NCBI GenBank assembly: GCA_963693365.1
Contig: CAVNZM010000013.1
Span: forward strand, 5,332,001 to 5,396,000
Origin: Amoebidium appalachense
Taxonomy: Eukaryota; Ichthyosporea
Reading direction: 5' to 3'
Length of the DNA: 64,000 nt
The notes beneath the pieces were generated by a model that ran no database searches, was not told where the DNA came from, and saw only the letters and a program-made list of their open reading frames with translations. Shown here one piece after another: positions 1 to 19,953 of this stretch. The position numbers were made by a program, and so were the translations under genes. Each line of letters starts with the position of its first letter. The first letter of the stretch is position 1.

Positions 1-30
1 TAAAAATGCCTCGGTAGGTTCTCTCCTCCC

Positions 31-65
<35 letters not shown>

Positions 66-542
66 CCCCCCCCCCCCCCCCTCTGTTCCCCCCTCCTTGG
101 CCCCCAAACCCCCCCCCCCCCCCCGCCCTCTCCCCCCCCCCCCCCCCCCTCTGTTCCTCCCTCCTTGCCCCCCAAACCCCCCCAACCCCTCCCCCCGGCC
201 CATCTCCCTCCTCTCTCTCTACCCCCTTCCCCCTTTCTTTCTCACTCACTCACTCACTCACTGCTCTCGCTCATTCACTCTCTCTCACTCTCTCTTTTCA
301 TCTCTCGTTCTCCCCCCCCCCCCCTCTCTCTCTCTCTCTCTCACTCTCTATCTCTCTCTCTCCCCCCCCCCCCCCACCACCACCACCACCACCATCACCT
401 TTCCCTTGCTCTCTCCACCCACACACACTTCACCTTTGCACCTGCTCGTGTCTGTACGAATGCAAAACATGCAAAGGCATTACAAAGGCATCACACACTC
501 ACCTGCCCACAGAAGAAACCACCAATCGACACAGACACAAAC
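1..542. repeat. Pyrimidine-rich low-complexity DNA
   Basis: Long C-tracts broken by T, then (CT)n, TCAC and CACCAC blocks. No gene is supported here; open frames across it translate only as proline, serine, leucine and histidine runs. It precedes a possible first coding exon at 543, so it may be upstream region or intron of the adjacent plus-strand gene. Confidence 0.8.
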
Positions 543-8466
<7,924 letters not shown>

Positions 8467-8510
8467 TCACCAACATGGGCACGCCATTTTTTGAACAAGG
8501 AGGACGGCAC

Positions 8511-8591
<81 letters not shown>

Positions 8592-8874
8592 CGCGCGTGC
8601 GCGCGCGCGCACACACACGCACACGCACACGAGAGCACGCGCACGCGCACACGCCCTAACGAGTTTTGATGCACGAAGAAAAAAAAAAGGCTGTGGGTGG
8701 AGAATATCTTTATGAAACATTTTTGAATGTTCTTGTCGTTTGATTGATTGTCGCTGTTTGGTTTTCCCTTTCTTGCAGTCAATGATAGCATAAAACCTTA
8801 AAAGTTTTCCTTCGAAATTGTATTACGAGCAAGAACTACGCAGGTGATTCTGCTAAGGGAGCATTCTTCCCTCT

Positions 8875-8908
<34 letters not shown>

Positions 8909-9815
8909 GGGGGGGGGGGGGTAGTTTCTGGGATGGTAATGAGAGTTTGATAGTATTATGAAAGGGAGTCTTGGATTTAACGATAGAATAGAACGGTCAG
9001 TACCGGCTGTGCCTTAACAAGATCACCAGATATCTGTAGTATATCTAGGCAATTAAGGTCAAATATCCCGTATGACATATCTATCATGGTGCATCTAGTC
9101 TTGTGTTTAACATTATGTACAAACCAAGTAGTATCCAACCATTGAAGGATTGATTAAAGCAATAGTTTACACACATAGTGTTAATGGTGGCCCTAGTCGG
9201 ATTCGGATTAAGTGGGCTTGCTAACAATCGGGCGTAATCTCCGCTCTTTTTTTGCTCTTCTTTCTTGCCTTTGGTCCTTTCCCCTTTTTTTCTTTTATCT
9301 ATTATCTGGCAGATGTGCCTGTCTATTCTGTCAACACACTCATTCTATATAAGACTCGTGTTTCCCTCTTCCTCCCTCATTTTCCTTTATCATTATGGCG
9401 ATAATGTCGAACGTTTGGTAGCCATGCTTTTTTCGTTCACAGCAAAGTGTTTCTTGGCATGCACTTTCCTTAACCCATTCAGGATCCAAAGCCATGTACC
9501 ATTAAAATCCAACCCGTTTTATAATTTTAACTGAAGCTCCTAAGCATAACCTGCCTACGGGAGAGGCATTTGAGAATAAATCTTGCGCATAAACTTTCGT
9601 GTGTCGCAGTCCATGGCTTGGGTGTATACAAACGTGTACGTGGAGGAGGGACGAAAAGGTGTGGGTGGACATACACCACCCAACTTATAGACACACGCAT
9701 GCACGCACGTGTGCACACGGGCACACACACACACACAAACAAAGGCACATCTCAGGCGCGCGCGCACGTACATAAGCACGCATGTACACGCACGTACACA
9801 AGACATGTGCGTGCG

Positions 9816-9882
<67 letters not shown>

Positions 9883-10011
9883 ACATGTACACACACATCC
9901 TTGCTTGAGGACATCTACGCCCACACACGTTTTTTTGTTGGGGGGGACTCCGAGATGCGGGGTTGTTGTCCCCAAAAACGTGTGTGGGTGTACAAGTTGA
10001 ACCCATATCCC

Positions 10012-10130
10012 TAAACGCTGAGGGGATATACCAAGCAAATCGCCAACCCCATACCTGAGACTGGTCTCTCTTGTGCGTCGAGTAAACAGCGTAAACCCCA
10101 TACACATGCCGAAATTCATACCGCTTACGA
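10012..10130 (+). repeat. Dispersed repeat family 1, diverged partial copy
   Basis: Matches the 3' half of the copies at 47006 and 63588: CGCTGAGGGGATAT, CCCATACCTGAG and TCGAGTAAACAGCGTAAACC occur in the same order. It lacks the A-rich segment and the 5' part. Confidence 0.85.
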
Positions 10131-10510
10131 TAAAAGACAGATATATATCCCGAACCGTTTGTGCCCTGCAACTTCCAGTAATATAGTCTCTGAATAGTAG
10201 GTATCTCTGCAGTTCCGAGATGTGTTCCCATGGGTATCGTCAAAAACTGCGATTTTGCATAAGCCTGACGTACGTGCTACTCTGACCATACCGGTAAGAA
10301 CTTTGCACCATGACGGTCACCAATGTGATGTACATGACAATACACAACAACCGACTCAGAAATAAATTGAAAGTATGATGACAAAGTGATACAAGGAGGT
10401 TCGATCATCTTTGAAAAACAAATCGCTGCCAGTGAAGTGCCGTTAAAGGATGCCTTGTAGGTAATAAGCTACTCGTGATTTGTTTCTTTTTCTTTTTTTC
10501 TTTCTTTCCC

Positions 10511-10541
<31 letters not shown>

Positions 10542-10789
10542 GGGGAGGGGGGGGGGAGGGGGGGGGAGGGGGGGAGGGGGGGGGAGGGGGGGGAGGGGGA
10601 TGGCTTCGCATGAACAGCCTACTGTTATCCAGCTGGCATAGTCTTCTTCGGGTTTTCTACCTCTCTGACTCTCACTCTCCCTTCCTCTCTCCTCGGAGTC
10701 CCCTCCCTAACCAACCCCCCCAGCCCCCCTCTACGTACTTTTTTGTGGTGTGTATGTTTGGGTGTGCAGAGCGTGTGTTGGGAGGGCGG

Positions 10790-10848
<59 letters not shown>

Positions 10849-11381
10849 GATGTGTCAAGAGTACGAAGTGTGTATCATACACACACCTTGCTTTCTTTGT
10901 GCATGTGCATGTGTGTGTGTGTGTGTGTGTGACACTGTGTGTGTGTGTGGTAGTGGTGGGTTGTTCGAGAGCATTTTTGTTTGTGCAAGAGCGTGCTACA
11001 CTCAGTGTGGGTGTTTGGGACTGTGTGTTTATAATGGTGGTCCCCGGGGAGGGGGGACCGAGTTACGCATACAGTACCATGAATTTATAGAACAACAATT
11101 TATTTATAAAACATGTGGGCCAGTAACCAGCCAGGCCATATGTTAATCTTTAAACCAACGAAATATGTACATCAGAAACAAGGAGATCAATTTGCGATCA
11201 TGCAGTTAAAAAGCACGTGTTGTTATCTTGCGATATGTCTGCGACACATACGGAACTTCAATGCGATCCTCAGTTGCACTCCTTCTATATGCACTCTTGT
11301 TTCCATTGTTATATATTATTCCACAGTCTTACTGCATGACAAAAACATTACTTTCGGAAAAAAAACACATTTTATGACGTG

Positions 11382-11519
11382 CACGTGATTTGTCACCTAA
11401 TCATCGTAATAACGCACGACGCTGGGATGAATCCCGTTGCACCAATCAGAAAGTTGTATTGCACGTGACTTGATCACGTGGCTTTGTCACGTGATTAACC
11501 ACGTGGTTTTGTCGCGTGA
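11382..11519. promoter_or_regulatory. Cluster of CACGTG palindromes
   Basis: CACGTG occurs at 11382, 11462, 11475, 11488 and 11500, with a related CGCGTG near 11513. The four central copies are spaced 12-13 nt apart. CACGTG is the classical E/G-box core bound by bHLH and bZIP factors. Here it sits beyond the IDO stop codon, so it could be an enhancer, a downstream promoter element or part of a repeat. Confidence 0.5.
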
Positions 11520-11520
11520 T

Positions 11521-11794
11521 CTACTTGAACAGGTCCAGCTGGGGGGCCTGGTCAGGGAACCGTTGGATGAGGCTCTCGACCTCGCGAAGGAGAACACGCC
11601 TCTGGGCGGCACCGCGGCTCTGCAGAGTGAAAATGTGTTAGAGGCTAAGAATAGACATGGACTCTACATTAATAGAGGCATGTTATACCATGAAAGTGTT
11701 TTCTTTTTTTGTGTTGTGTCTTTTTGTGTGTGTGTGCTTCGTATTTTTTTTTGTGTGTGTGTTTTGTATGTGTGTGTTTGTGTGTGTGTGGGAA

Positions 11795-11826
<32 letters not shown>

Positions 11827-11883
11827 TGAAAAGGCACACATAATCAAAGGCACACATAATTAATGGATATTTTTTCCCCCCTT

Positions 11884-11914
<31 letters not shown>

Positions 11915-13558
11915 GTTAAAGGGTTGGGGGGGGGGGGGGGGGGGGGGTCTTTACCTTGAGTGTCTCGAACATGGACTGGGTTGCAGAGTCGAGTTTGGCC
12001 CCGGTGACGATCTTGTTGTCGATGGAGTCCGCAACACTCTCCATCACACGAAGAACGGCATTGAGCTGGGGGAGTGGGTGGTGAGAATCGGGGTGGAAAG
12101 GGGTGGGGTGTACGTGTACGTGTACGTGTGTGTGTACGTGTGTGTGTGTGTGGAGGAATGTGTGATCGGCTCTATCGTGTGTGGATATAAGTGGTGCACA
12201 GCATAGTTAAGCGAAATTTTAAGCATGCCTCTTGTGTGTGTGCATGGGTCTGCCTACACGTGCACTCACCAAACAACCAACGTGCAAACACGAAGCGCTG
12301 CCCACACACACTCACACACACGTATACCCACTGACCGGCGTGTCAAGATGGGCACACATACATGCACACACGAACACAAGCACACACTTATTGGCACACT
12401 AACTGCATGCATGTTTTCACACACACACACAAACAGTCCTGGTATCTACCTGGTTGGGGAGCCAGGTGATGATTGGGGAGCCGCCAGTAGCCACGGGGTG
12501 GTCAGTGTGTCTAATGATGTATTCCTTTGTGAAGTTCCAGTGGCGCGCACGGAACTCACGCACACGGTCTACGTTTGCCAAATACAGGACGGAACTCTTT
12601 GCGCTGTCGAGGGCAAACTCACGCACGTGCGCCTTGCGGGCCTCGTTGTCGACAAAGGTGAGCCATTCACTGTGGTGGGCTGTGTGTGGAGAAGAGAGGA
12701 GATTTGGGGGAAGAGGGCGGAGAGGGGGGGGGGGGGGGGGGGTTATTAATTATTATTAGACACAGTGAGAGAGTTTAACTTGGCGCTGAGAAGAACAAGT
12801 AGGAGCTGTTACAGTAGCTGGCAATTTCTTGACTTCATTTGCAGAAAGGGGGATGGGGGGAAAAGGGGGTGGGTGGGGGTCAAAAAAGGTAAAAGCAACT
12901 AACAAAAAGGAGGCAATGGTGGGGTTGAGGGAGACAGGCAGGAGAGGGACGCAGATTGTGTGTGTGCGTGTGTATGCGTGTGTGTGTGTGGTGTGTGTGT
13001 GTGTGTGTGTGTGTGTGGAGGGGGAGGGAGGTGAGGTGGGGGAGAAAAAAGAAGGTTCAACACATACTTGGGCGGTAAGTTCTGAAGTCCTTCAGAATTT
13101 CAGTCAGGGGGTTGTTCGGCATTTTCTCCGTCAGCTCGAAGAGGTTATCACACGTGGGGATAATGCTATCATTTGCACCGCTCTCACCACGGAAAAATGT
13201 GGGTTCCTTTGAAACCCCCTCGTAAACTACGCCGTTGGGGAACATGGGCTGTGATTTTGTGCCCATGATGAATGTGCGGAATTTCATGTAGTCGGTGGAT
13301 TTGCTCTGACCCCACATGGTGTCCATAACACGGTTGATGTCGCCCATGGTGTGTTCGAGGTTGATGAGCGCACTGTACGTGTACGTGTGTGTGTGTGTGT
13401 ACGTGTGTGTACATGTGCGTAAGTGTGTGTGTGTGTGTGTGTGTGTGTACGTGTGTGTACGTGTGTGTGTACGTGTACATGTGTGTGTGTGTGTGTGTAC
13501 GTGTGTGTACGTGTGCGGAAGTGTGTGTACATGTGCGTATGTGTGTGTGCGTGTGTAC

Positions 13559-13589
<31 letters not shown>

Positions 13590-14285
13590 TGTGCATGTGT
13601 ATGTGCGGGTGTGCAAAGATGAAGGGGGAGTGAATCAAGAATTAGTTGTCAGGTGTATGCACTCAGTGAGTGAAACCCAGCACATACTTTATGTACTGAG
13701 AAATAGCTTTTCGTGGGCGTGTTTTTAGTACTGAGAAAAAATAGTGTGTCGGTGTGTTTTTGGTGTGAGAAAAGGTTTGTCTATTGGTGTGTTTTTGGTG
13801 CGGGGAGGGGCCATGTACATGCTTGTGCTCATGCATGTGTGTGCATGTGTGCATGTGTGTGTGTGTGTGTGTGTGTGTGCGCACGTGTGTGAGTTGTGTG
13901 TGTGCATGTTTGTGACTGTGTTGTGTGTGTGTGTTGGGGGGTTGACTTACGTATCGAAGGCGGCGCGGTCCTTCCTTGTGGCAGCATCCAACACATCCAT
14001 GGTGTGGGTCACCTGCTTGCCCGTGTGCGACACCATAGCCACGTGCACAGCTACAAACCCACGCTCACTGTGTGTTTGTGTGTGTGTATGTGTGTGTGTG
14101 GTGTGTGTGTGGACGGGGCGAGAATTCGGTTAGAGAACTGCATACCAACGTTGGAAAGAGGCAAAACAGTAAAGAGATAGAGAGAGAGGGTGGGGTGGTG
14201 GTGGTGGTGGTGGGGGGGGGGGGGGAGCAAGATAAAAGAGGCAAGGGAGGGGATGAGGGGGCCAAACACGCCGAAACAAAAATTG

Positions 14286-14325
<40 letters not shown>

Positions 14326-15768
14326 GTGTGTGCGTGTGTTTGGTGGTGTTGGTGGTGGTGGTGGTGGTGGGGGGGGGGGGGGGGGGGGGGGGGGAGAGAA
14401 CGGAACATGCCGACCCACCTGTCACATCCGTGGAACTTGCGGATAAGGCCGACGTTTTCAGCATCCAAGCCCTTTGATTCGTCGATTTTCTTGTAGTTAA
14501 AGAGAGCATAGGACATGGCATACTCCATGAATGGCTTGGCCCCAGTCTTCTTAGCTACCTCAACAAGCGGGACGGCAATGCTGGCGGGTAGTACCTGAAG
14601 GGAGGGGAGGGGGGGATGGTGAGGAAAGGTGTTGAAGGCAAAAACAAACCCTAAAACAGGGGTGTGGATTGTTTTAAAGGCAAAGCTGGAGAGAGGAGTG
14701 GAGGGGGGGGGGGGGGGGGGGGGAAGAACCGAACACGTGTGGTGGCTTCATTCCTTTTCCCTCTCTTTTTGTTGTTGTTTGGGGGGGGGGGGGGGGGGGG
14801 GAGGGGGGGGGGGGGGGATGAAAACTGAAACACAAATGCATGTATTAGGAAGTGGTGCTGCATTTACCAATCAAAAGTGGCCAATAAAATGTAGGAGTTA
14901 ATTAGTTACCTCTCTGCCGAGGCCGTACTTGCCCTCCTTGCGGTTGCGCAGATCGCAGGGCTGCAGGGGGGTAATGTGGATTAGGCACGTTCACGTGTAT
15001 ATAGAATACGGACGTGTATTTGCGGTGCATTTACCCAAGCACCCAAAGGCAGCAGTATAAACGAAATAAAGAGATTCTGGATTTAATTTGTGCAAGGGGG
15101 TAATGTGGATTAGGCACGTTCACGTGTATATAGAATACGGACGTGTATTTGCGGTGCATTTACCCAAGCACCCAAAGGCAGCAGTATAAACGAAATAAAG
15201 AGATTCTGGATTTAATTTGTGCGCCTGTCCCATTTTCTAGGTGTCAGCAGTCAGTGTGTGTGTGTGTGTGCGTGTTTGGGGGAGGGGGTGGGGGTGGGGG
15301 GAGGGGGTTTTGCTAGGTTACCTCAAGAAGGTAGGCACTGGCAAGGAATGTGTAGTCGCGGAAGAGGGCAGCAAGTAGGGCCGAGTCGTTGATGTCGCTC
15401 ACATCGTACTGGGGTAGCTGGGAGCAAACATCACCCGATTAGCACTGGGCCCTATGGACGAAACGGATATGTGCAAACCTAGTAGATTCACTTTTTTTTT
15501 TTTTTTTTTTGATTCTTACGGCTTCTAGATATTTGCACAAAAAACACACACAAACACACACACACACACGCACACACACACACGCGCGCGCGCGCACGCG
15601 CACGCACACGCACACACGCACACGCACACCTTGGCCTTGACAACGTCACCCAGCTTGCCGTCGTAGAGCAGACCCTGTGAACCGTCATCCTTACGGAGGG
15701 GCATGTCGTTGAGAATGTTCTCGAGCTCCTGGAACCGGGGCGGCAGGCGTGGCATGGGTGTCTGTGGG

Positions 15769-15829
<61 letters not shown>

Positions 15830-16701
15830 TGTGTGTGTGCATGTGTGTGTGTGCATAGAGGGAGGTGGTGATTTTTTATTTTTATTTTTTTGTTTCTTTT
15901 TGGTTGGGGGGGGGGGGGGAGGGGGGGGAGGGGGGGGGGGGGGGAGGGGAGGGAGGGGGGAGTAGGGAGGGCTCAGAACAACTTTTCTCGATATCACTGG
16001 ATAAGATGCCATAGACAGGAACTAGCCAGCTACTAAATCAAATTGCGGAGAAATAAAGTGCCCAGAATGGGGATCCGATTTGTGTTTAACCCTTATAAGA
16101 CCGAAGGACAAAGCACGTGCAACTACACAAGCATGCATACATAACATACGGATAAAATGTCCAGAGTAAGTAGGGGGTACTCACGGTGCGCGGCAGGAAG
16201 CCGTTTTCCGGGCCGACCATGAACTGGGGGGTGGAAACCTCGGCAGATTGTGCCTCGCTCAGAAGACTGAAGGCACGGCGGGACGCCATTGCTCCTGTTG
16301 GGACAAAGAAATGTGTGTGAGCGCAACAAATAAACCCAGGCCTATGTCAGGATAACGACAGGCCCATGCATGGCTGTAATGCAAACAAAGGGCTTCTTGT
16401 TGTTGGAAGAATGTAGAAGCACGGAAAACATACGGAAACCTAGACTTCAGCAGGAAAAAATACCCAGGACGGGATTCTGGCAATACCTCCAAAGCATAGC
16501 TGCATGATTCTTTTCTTCTTTTTGGTTTCAATTGTTTGCTCTGAGCACATGTCAACTCAAACCACATTGACACACTAGAAACATTGGAACAAATATACAT
16601 AAATATATCATCATGATCAGCAATATGGCGGTTCACTTACCTGCGCAGTTGCGTAGGGCATTCTTGGAGATAAGGCCGGCGGCGTGGGACACGTTCAGCA
16701 T
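11521..16701 (-). CDS. IDO: Indoleamine 2,3-dioxygenase
   Basis: Heme dioxygenase that opens the indole ring of L-tryptophan to N-formylkynurenine, the first step of the kynurenine/NAD route. Eleven exons in order: 16641-16701, 16185-16294, 15630-15761, 15322-15417, 14910-14960, 14419-14594, 13951-14067, 13068-13372, 12450-12679, 11955-12065, 11521-11619. They sum to 1488 nt, 495 residues, with consistent phases and GT/AG at every border. Family signatures in order: [53 protein letters not shown] (active-site Phe/Arg); [36 protein letters not shown], whose His is the expected proximal heme ligand; [12 protein letters not shown], the substrate loop. Longer than vertebrate IDO (about 400 residues), within the fungal/protist range. 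The first 25 residues could be a weak targeting extension. A TATA box lies about 100 nt upstream of the ATG. Confidence 0.93.
14966..15222. repeat. Tandem duplication, 129-nt unit, in an IDO intron
   Basis: Two near-identical copies (14966-15093 and 15095-15222) lie between IDO exons 5 and 4. Each unit carries GGATTAGGCACGTTCACGTG and CGAAATAAAGAGATTCTGG. Confidence 0.95.
15771..15827. repeat. (GT)n on +, (CA)n on the IDO sense strand
   Basis: The array ends within about ten nt of the acceptor of IDO exon 3 (exon start 15761), so on the transcript the 3' splice site follows a CA array. Confidence 0.93.
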
Positions 16702-16798
16702 TTTTGATAGACTTTCCTTGTAGGTCAATGAGAGCTGGGAGAGGTGAGACTGAAAACGTCACTCTGCGCCTTGTGATAGACTTTTGGGCCCTTCTCGG

Positions 16799-16805
16799 TT
16801 ATATA
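16799..16805 (-). promoter_or_regulatory. TATA box of the IDO gene
   Basis: TATATAA on the minus strand, about 98 nt upstream of the IDO start codon. It is the only TATA-like element in the proximal region. Confidence 0.55.
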
Positions 16806-17198
16806 CTTCCATGCGCATCCAGGGAGAGGAGGGTAAAGGCATCAGTACTGATTCGCGTGGCTTTCGGTCGAGACAACGGCTGGCGGCAACTTGACACACA
16901 AATAAACAAGTAGTTTAGGCATTGAACAGAAAAGTTCACTTATATTTCAAATAGCGCTAACTTGATAACTTATGACCAAATTCACCTATATAACAAATTA
17001 GTTCTATACCGCGTTTTTGTACAAGTAAAATTTGAATTACGCAGAATGAAAATTTGTCCCTCTCTGCATTCCTTAGATGCGGGGTGACCAAGTCTAAAGT
17101 CATTTGCACCTTTTTACCAATCAAATACGTCAAAATTATAGCCAATCGGGACTGTTACGCATTGGTATTCTATTGGATTAGAGAACACCAATGTTCTC

Positions 17199-17206
17199 TA
17201 TAAAAG
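17199..17206 (+). promoter_or_regulatory. TATA box with CCAAT boxes, small two-exon gene
   Basis: TATAAAAG lies about 95 nt upstream of an ATG at 17300. CCAAT-type elements in both orientations lie upstream (ATTGG near 17154 and 17172, CCAAT near 17120 and 17142). Confidence 0.6.
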
Positions 17207-17299
17207 GTTATTTTTCAGTTAAAACTCCAATCAACCTTGACCCTAAAGCGAAGCAAAACATCTTTCATCTACCTCAACCTGCCTGGATCGGAGGTGCGC

Positions 17300-17610
17300 A
17301 TGCCTACACAAGTGCACTGTAAGTACATACACGCTGTAATTTTGTGTTAGTAAAGCCATGCATATGAACTTTTTGATTCATATTTGAGGTAGAACTATGA
17401 GTATTCGTTAAGATATTTTATAAATAGGTGATTACCACAGGTACCGTGAGATTGTCTGCGTGTACAACAAATGTGCAGTGTAACATGCATGTATATGCGC
17501 GGCCGCCCCCGGGGCTGGACACGCGTACATACATGCACACGGCCTACTACAAAAATATTAACCTGACTTGCGCCGTTGCTGTGTATCTTACCGCAAAGAA
17601 CAGGGAATAA
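17300..17610 (+). CDS. Small hypothetical protein, two exons
   Basis: Exon 1 runs 17300-17318 and ends at a consensus GTAAGT donor. Exon 2 runs 17441-17610, after an ACCACAG acceptor, to TAA. Splicing restores one frame of 62 residues (MPTQVHC, TVRLSACTTNVQC, ending VYLTAKNRE). Supporting context: TATAAAAG about 100 nt upstream, and AATAAA overlapping the stop codon, placed as a polyadenylation signal. Four cysteines lie in the first third and one near the end. There is no signal peptide, membrane helix or known domain. The divergent neighbour is IDO, whose ATG is 0.6 kb away, so the CCAAT-rich interval could serve both. Function unknown. It could also be a noncoding transcript with a chance ORF. 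Confidence 0.5.
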
Positions 17611-17776
17611 AGCTGTAAAAAATTCAAAAGCTATTTTAAATAAACGAAAGGAAAGAAAATTTTGTATTTTATTCAACTTCATCTCCTGCTGACCTCGCCA
17701 GTGTTGCCACCATGGACAACGAGGTGGTTGACTAGCTCACAATTTCACAACTTGAAGAAATTTTTACATATTTCAG

Positions 17777-18401
17777 AATATACACCGGGAGTACTGGTAG
17801 GCTAATCTGGTCAACCAATCAACTTATACAATATATACCGGAGGCATTGGTCCAGCCTTGAGAGGGGGGCAAAGAAAAGCATCTACCGCAATTCCATTGG
17901 CTTGGTGACGAAAGCAATTTGAGCCATGACATCAACAAACGATCAAACCAAGCCTATATCCGACCGTGTCCGGATTGATAAGCGTTATGAGCCAATCAAA
18001 ATGCGCTACTGATTACATAACCACGCGGGGGAATTTTGCGTGGGAGCAAGTCTCTTCCCATGACGCACAACAAACAACAAACAACAACAACAGAGCAACG
18101 CACAACAAACAACAACACTTGTTTCGCATGAGCAAAAGAAAGAAATCTCCCCACCCTTTCCTCCCCAAAAGTATTCGTAGTAATCATTATATTGATTTTA
18201 AGCACGTTTTTCCCATTTTCCACCAAGAGCACACATGAGCAACCAGGAATGCAACACGTAGCCATTCTAACCTTCCGAGCCAATCAGAGAGCATACTCAT
18301 CCTCAATATACACCGGAGGGACTGGTACAAAGGCGACACTCCGGCACAGAAACCCCTCATTCTGCCGCTGCCTCTGCAGAATATACACCGGAGGCACTGG
18401 C
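17777..18401 (+). repeat. Four copies of a conserved 20-nt motif
   Basis: Copies begin at about 17779, 17831, 18306 and 18380, all on the + strand. They read as variants of ATATACACCGGAGGCACTGG. The last two are each followed within about 12 nt by AAAGGCGACA, so the similarity extends beyond the core. Confidence 0.8.
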
Positions 18402-19718
18402 AAGAATAAAAGGCGACAAACCATCACGCCACTATCACATGATGGAAAATTTTGACTAAGTCTTGACGATGATCAAACGAACTTCGATAAAAACATGCGG
18501 CGCCTGACATCAGACGGGGCGCATTCCCGGCTGGCGGACTTGGCAAACCGGACTACGGGTGGGGTAAGCGGACGATGGGTTCACACAGGCGGAAGGAAAT
18601 AGGGAGCTCTCCCACAGGCACCCAAAGGCCTGCAGGTTTCCCTTATCCTGAGTTCACTTATTGATCATAATTAGCTGTTCTGACTAAAATAAATCGTATC
18701 TTATTATCGATATATCCATAGCCACTGATGGCAAGGGACTCGCCCACAATGAACGGGAAACGACTTGTGATACGACTGGACGAAAACTCCGACTAGGATC
18801 AGGTTTGGTAATTTTTTGGCAACTTGCTAGGCTAAAATAATTTTAGTCCTACAACTAATATTACCACTCGAATGCATTCCGGACCTCAAACTTCCCGCTT
18901 TCCTTACGTTAGTAACTTACTTCGACTAAGTCATATCTTAGCTCACACACGTGCACACGACGGTCAGCTACAAAAACTCGGGAAGTCTTACACATAGGAC
19001 ATATGTGTATCTGAGATAACGTTCAGTATTTACATATTAGTGTACATATATAAACCTGGGGACTGTTGGAACATCCTCTACGGTACTGCCCAGTTCGAAA
19101 TATCTTCGAATTCCTCTCGGTGCTACATGCTTCTTGTGCGGTAATACTCCGGATTCAAGGTGAAGGTGAGTTTGGCTCAGTCCGAGGTTGATCTTCTCTT
19201 GAATTGATTTAACCTTTTTATTTCCGGTCTTATTCAGTACTGCTGTCTAGTGGTGGGGGGATCTTCTCTTAACATTTCTGTCTTTTCCTTTGGTTCTTTG
19301 GGTGTATCAATTATTGTCTGATTCCCGGGAGAGCGGCCCCTGCGGGGGGAGGGGGGGGGGGGGGGGGGGGGGGTTCGATCGATACGGTCTGGGTAAACTG
19401 ATAGTGGGGTTTGGCGGAGGACCAAGCCTTAGGGTCTTTGAAGATGGACGATTGAAGGGGACGAAATGTGAACGTAGTTGTTTACACGGGGAACAGGTAC
19501 GGTTTTTTTTTAATTTTATTATAATCATTATTTGGTGGGGGGGGGAGGGGGGGGATGGGGGGAGGTGGGGGGGAGGATATTGTGATCACTTTGAGAGGAG
19601 GGAAGAGAGAGGGCGTGTGTAGGAAAGGTCATGGGCCCTAAGGAAGGGAAATGATTCTTGTTTTCTCCCCCCCCCCCCCCCCCCCCTCCTCCCCCCAATC
19701 TCTCAATTCTCAATCTTT

Positions 19719-19721
<3 letters not shown>

Positions 19722-19782
<61 letters not shown>

Positions 19783-19914
19783 CTCCCTCCCTCCCTCCCT
19801 CCCTCTCTCTCTCTCTCTCTCTCCCCCTCCCCCCCCCCTCTCCCCCCTCTCTCTCTCATCATCATCTCTCAGAGTCTCTCTCTCTCTCACACACTCTCAC
19901 TCTCTCTCTCTCTC

Positions 19915-19945
<31 letters not shown>
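19722..19945. repeat. (CT)n, CTCC and (GTCT)n arrays
   Basis: CT dinucleotides are followed by CCTC blocks, more CT, then a short GTCT tetranucleotide array at about 19917-19944. Confidence 0.95.

Positions 19946-19953
<8 letters not shown>

Larger units (their letters stand above)
8467..11520. other. Spacer between the Ras-association gene and IDO
   Basis: No gene is supported. It holds CA arrays (8517-8588, 9821-9880), a T-tract followed by a G-tract (8878-8922), a copy of dispersed repeat family 1 (about 10012-10130), G-tracts (10520-10600, 10792-10845), and a CACGTG cluster just downstream of the IDO stop codon. The stretch 8720-9540 is non-repetitive and AT-moderate, with nothing recognisable. 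Confidence 0.6.
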
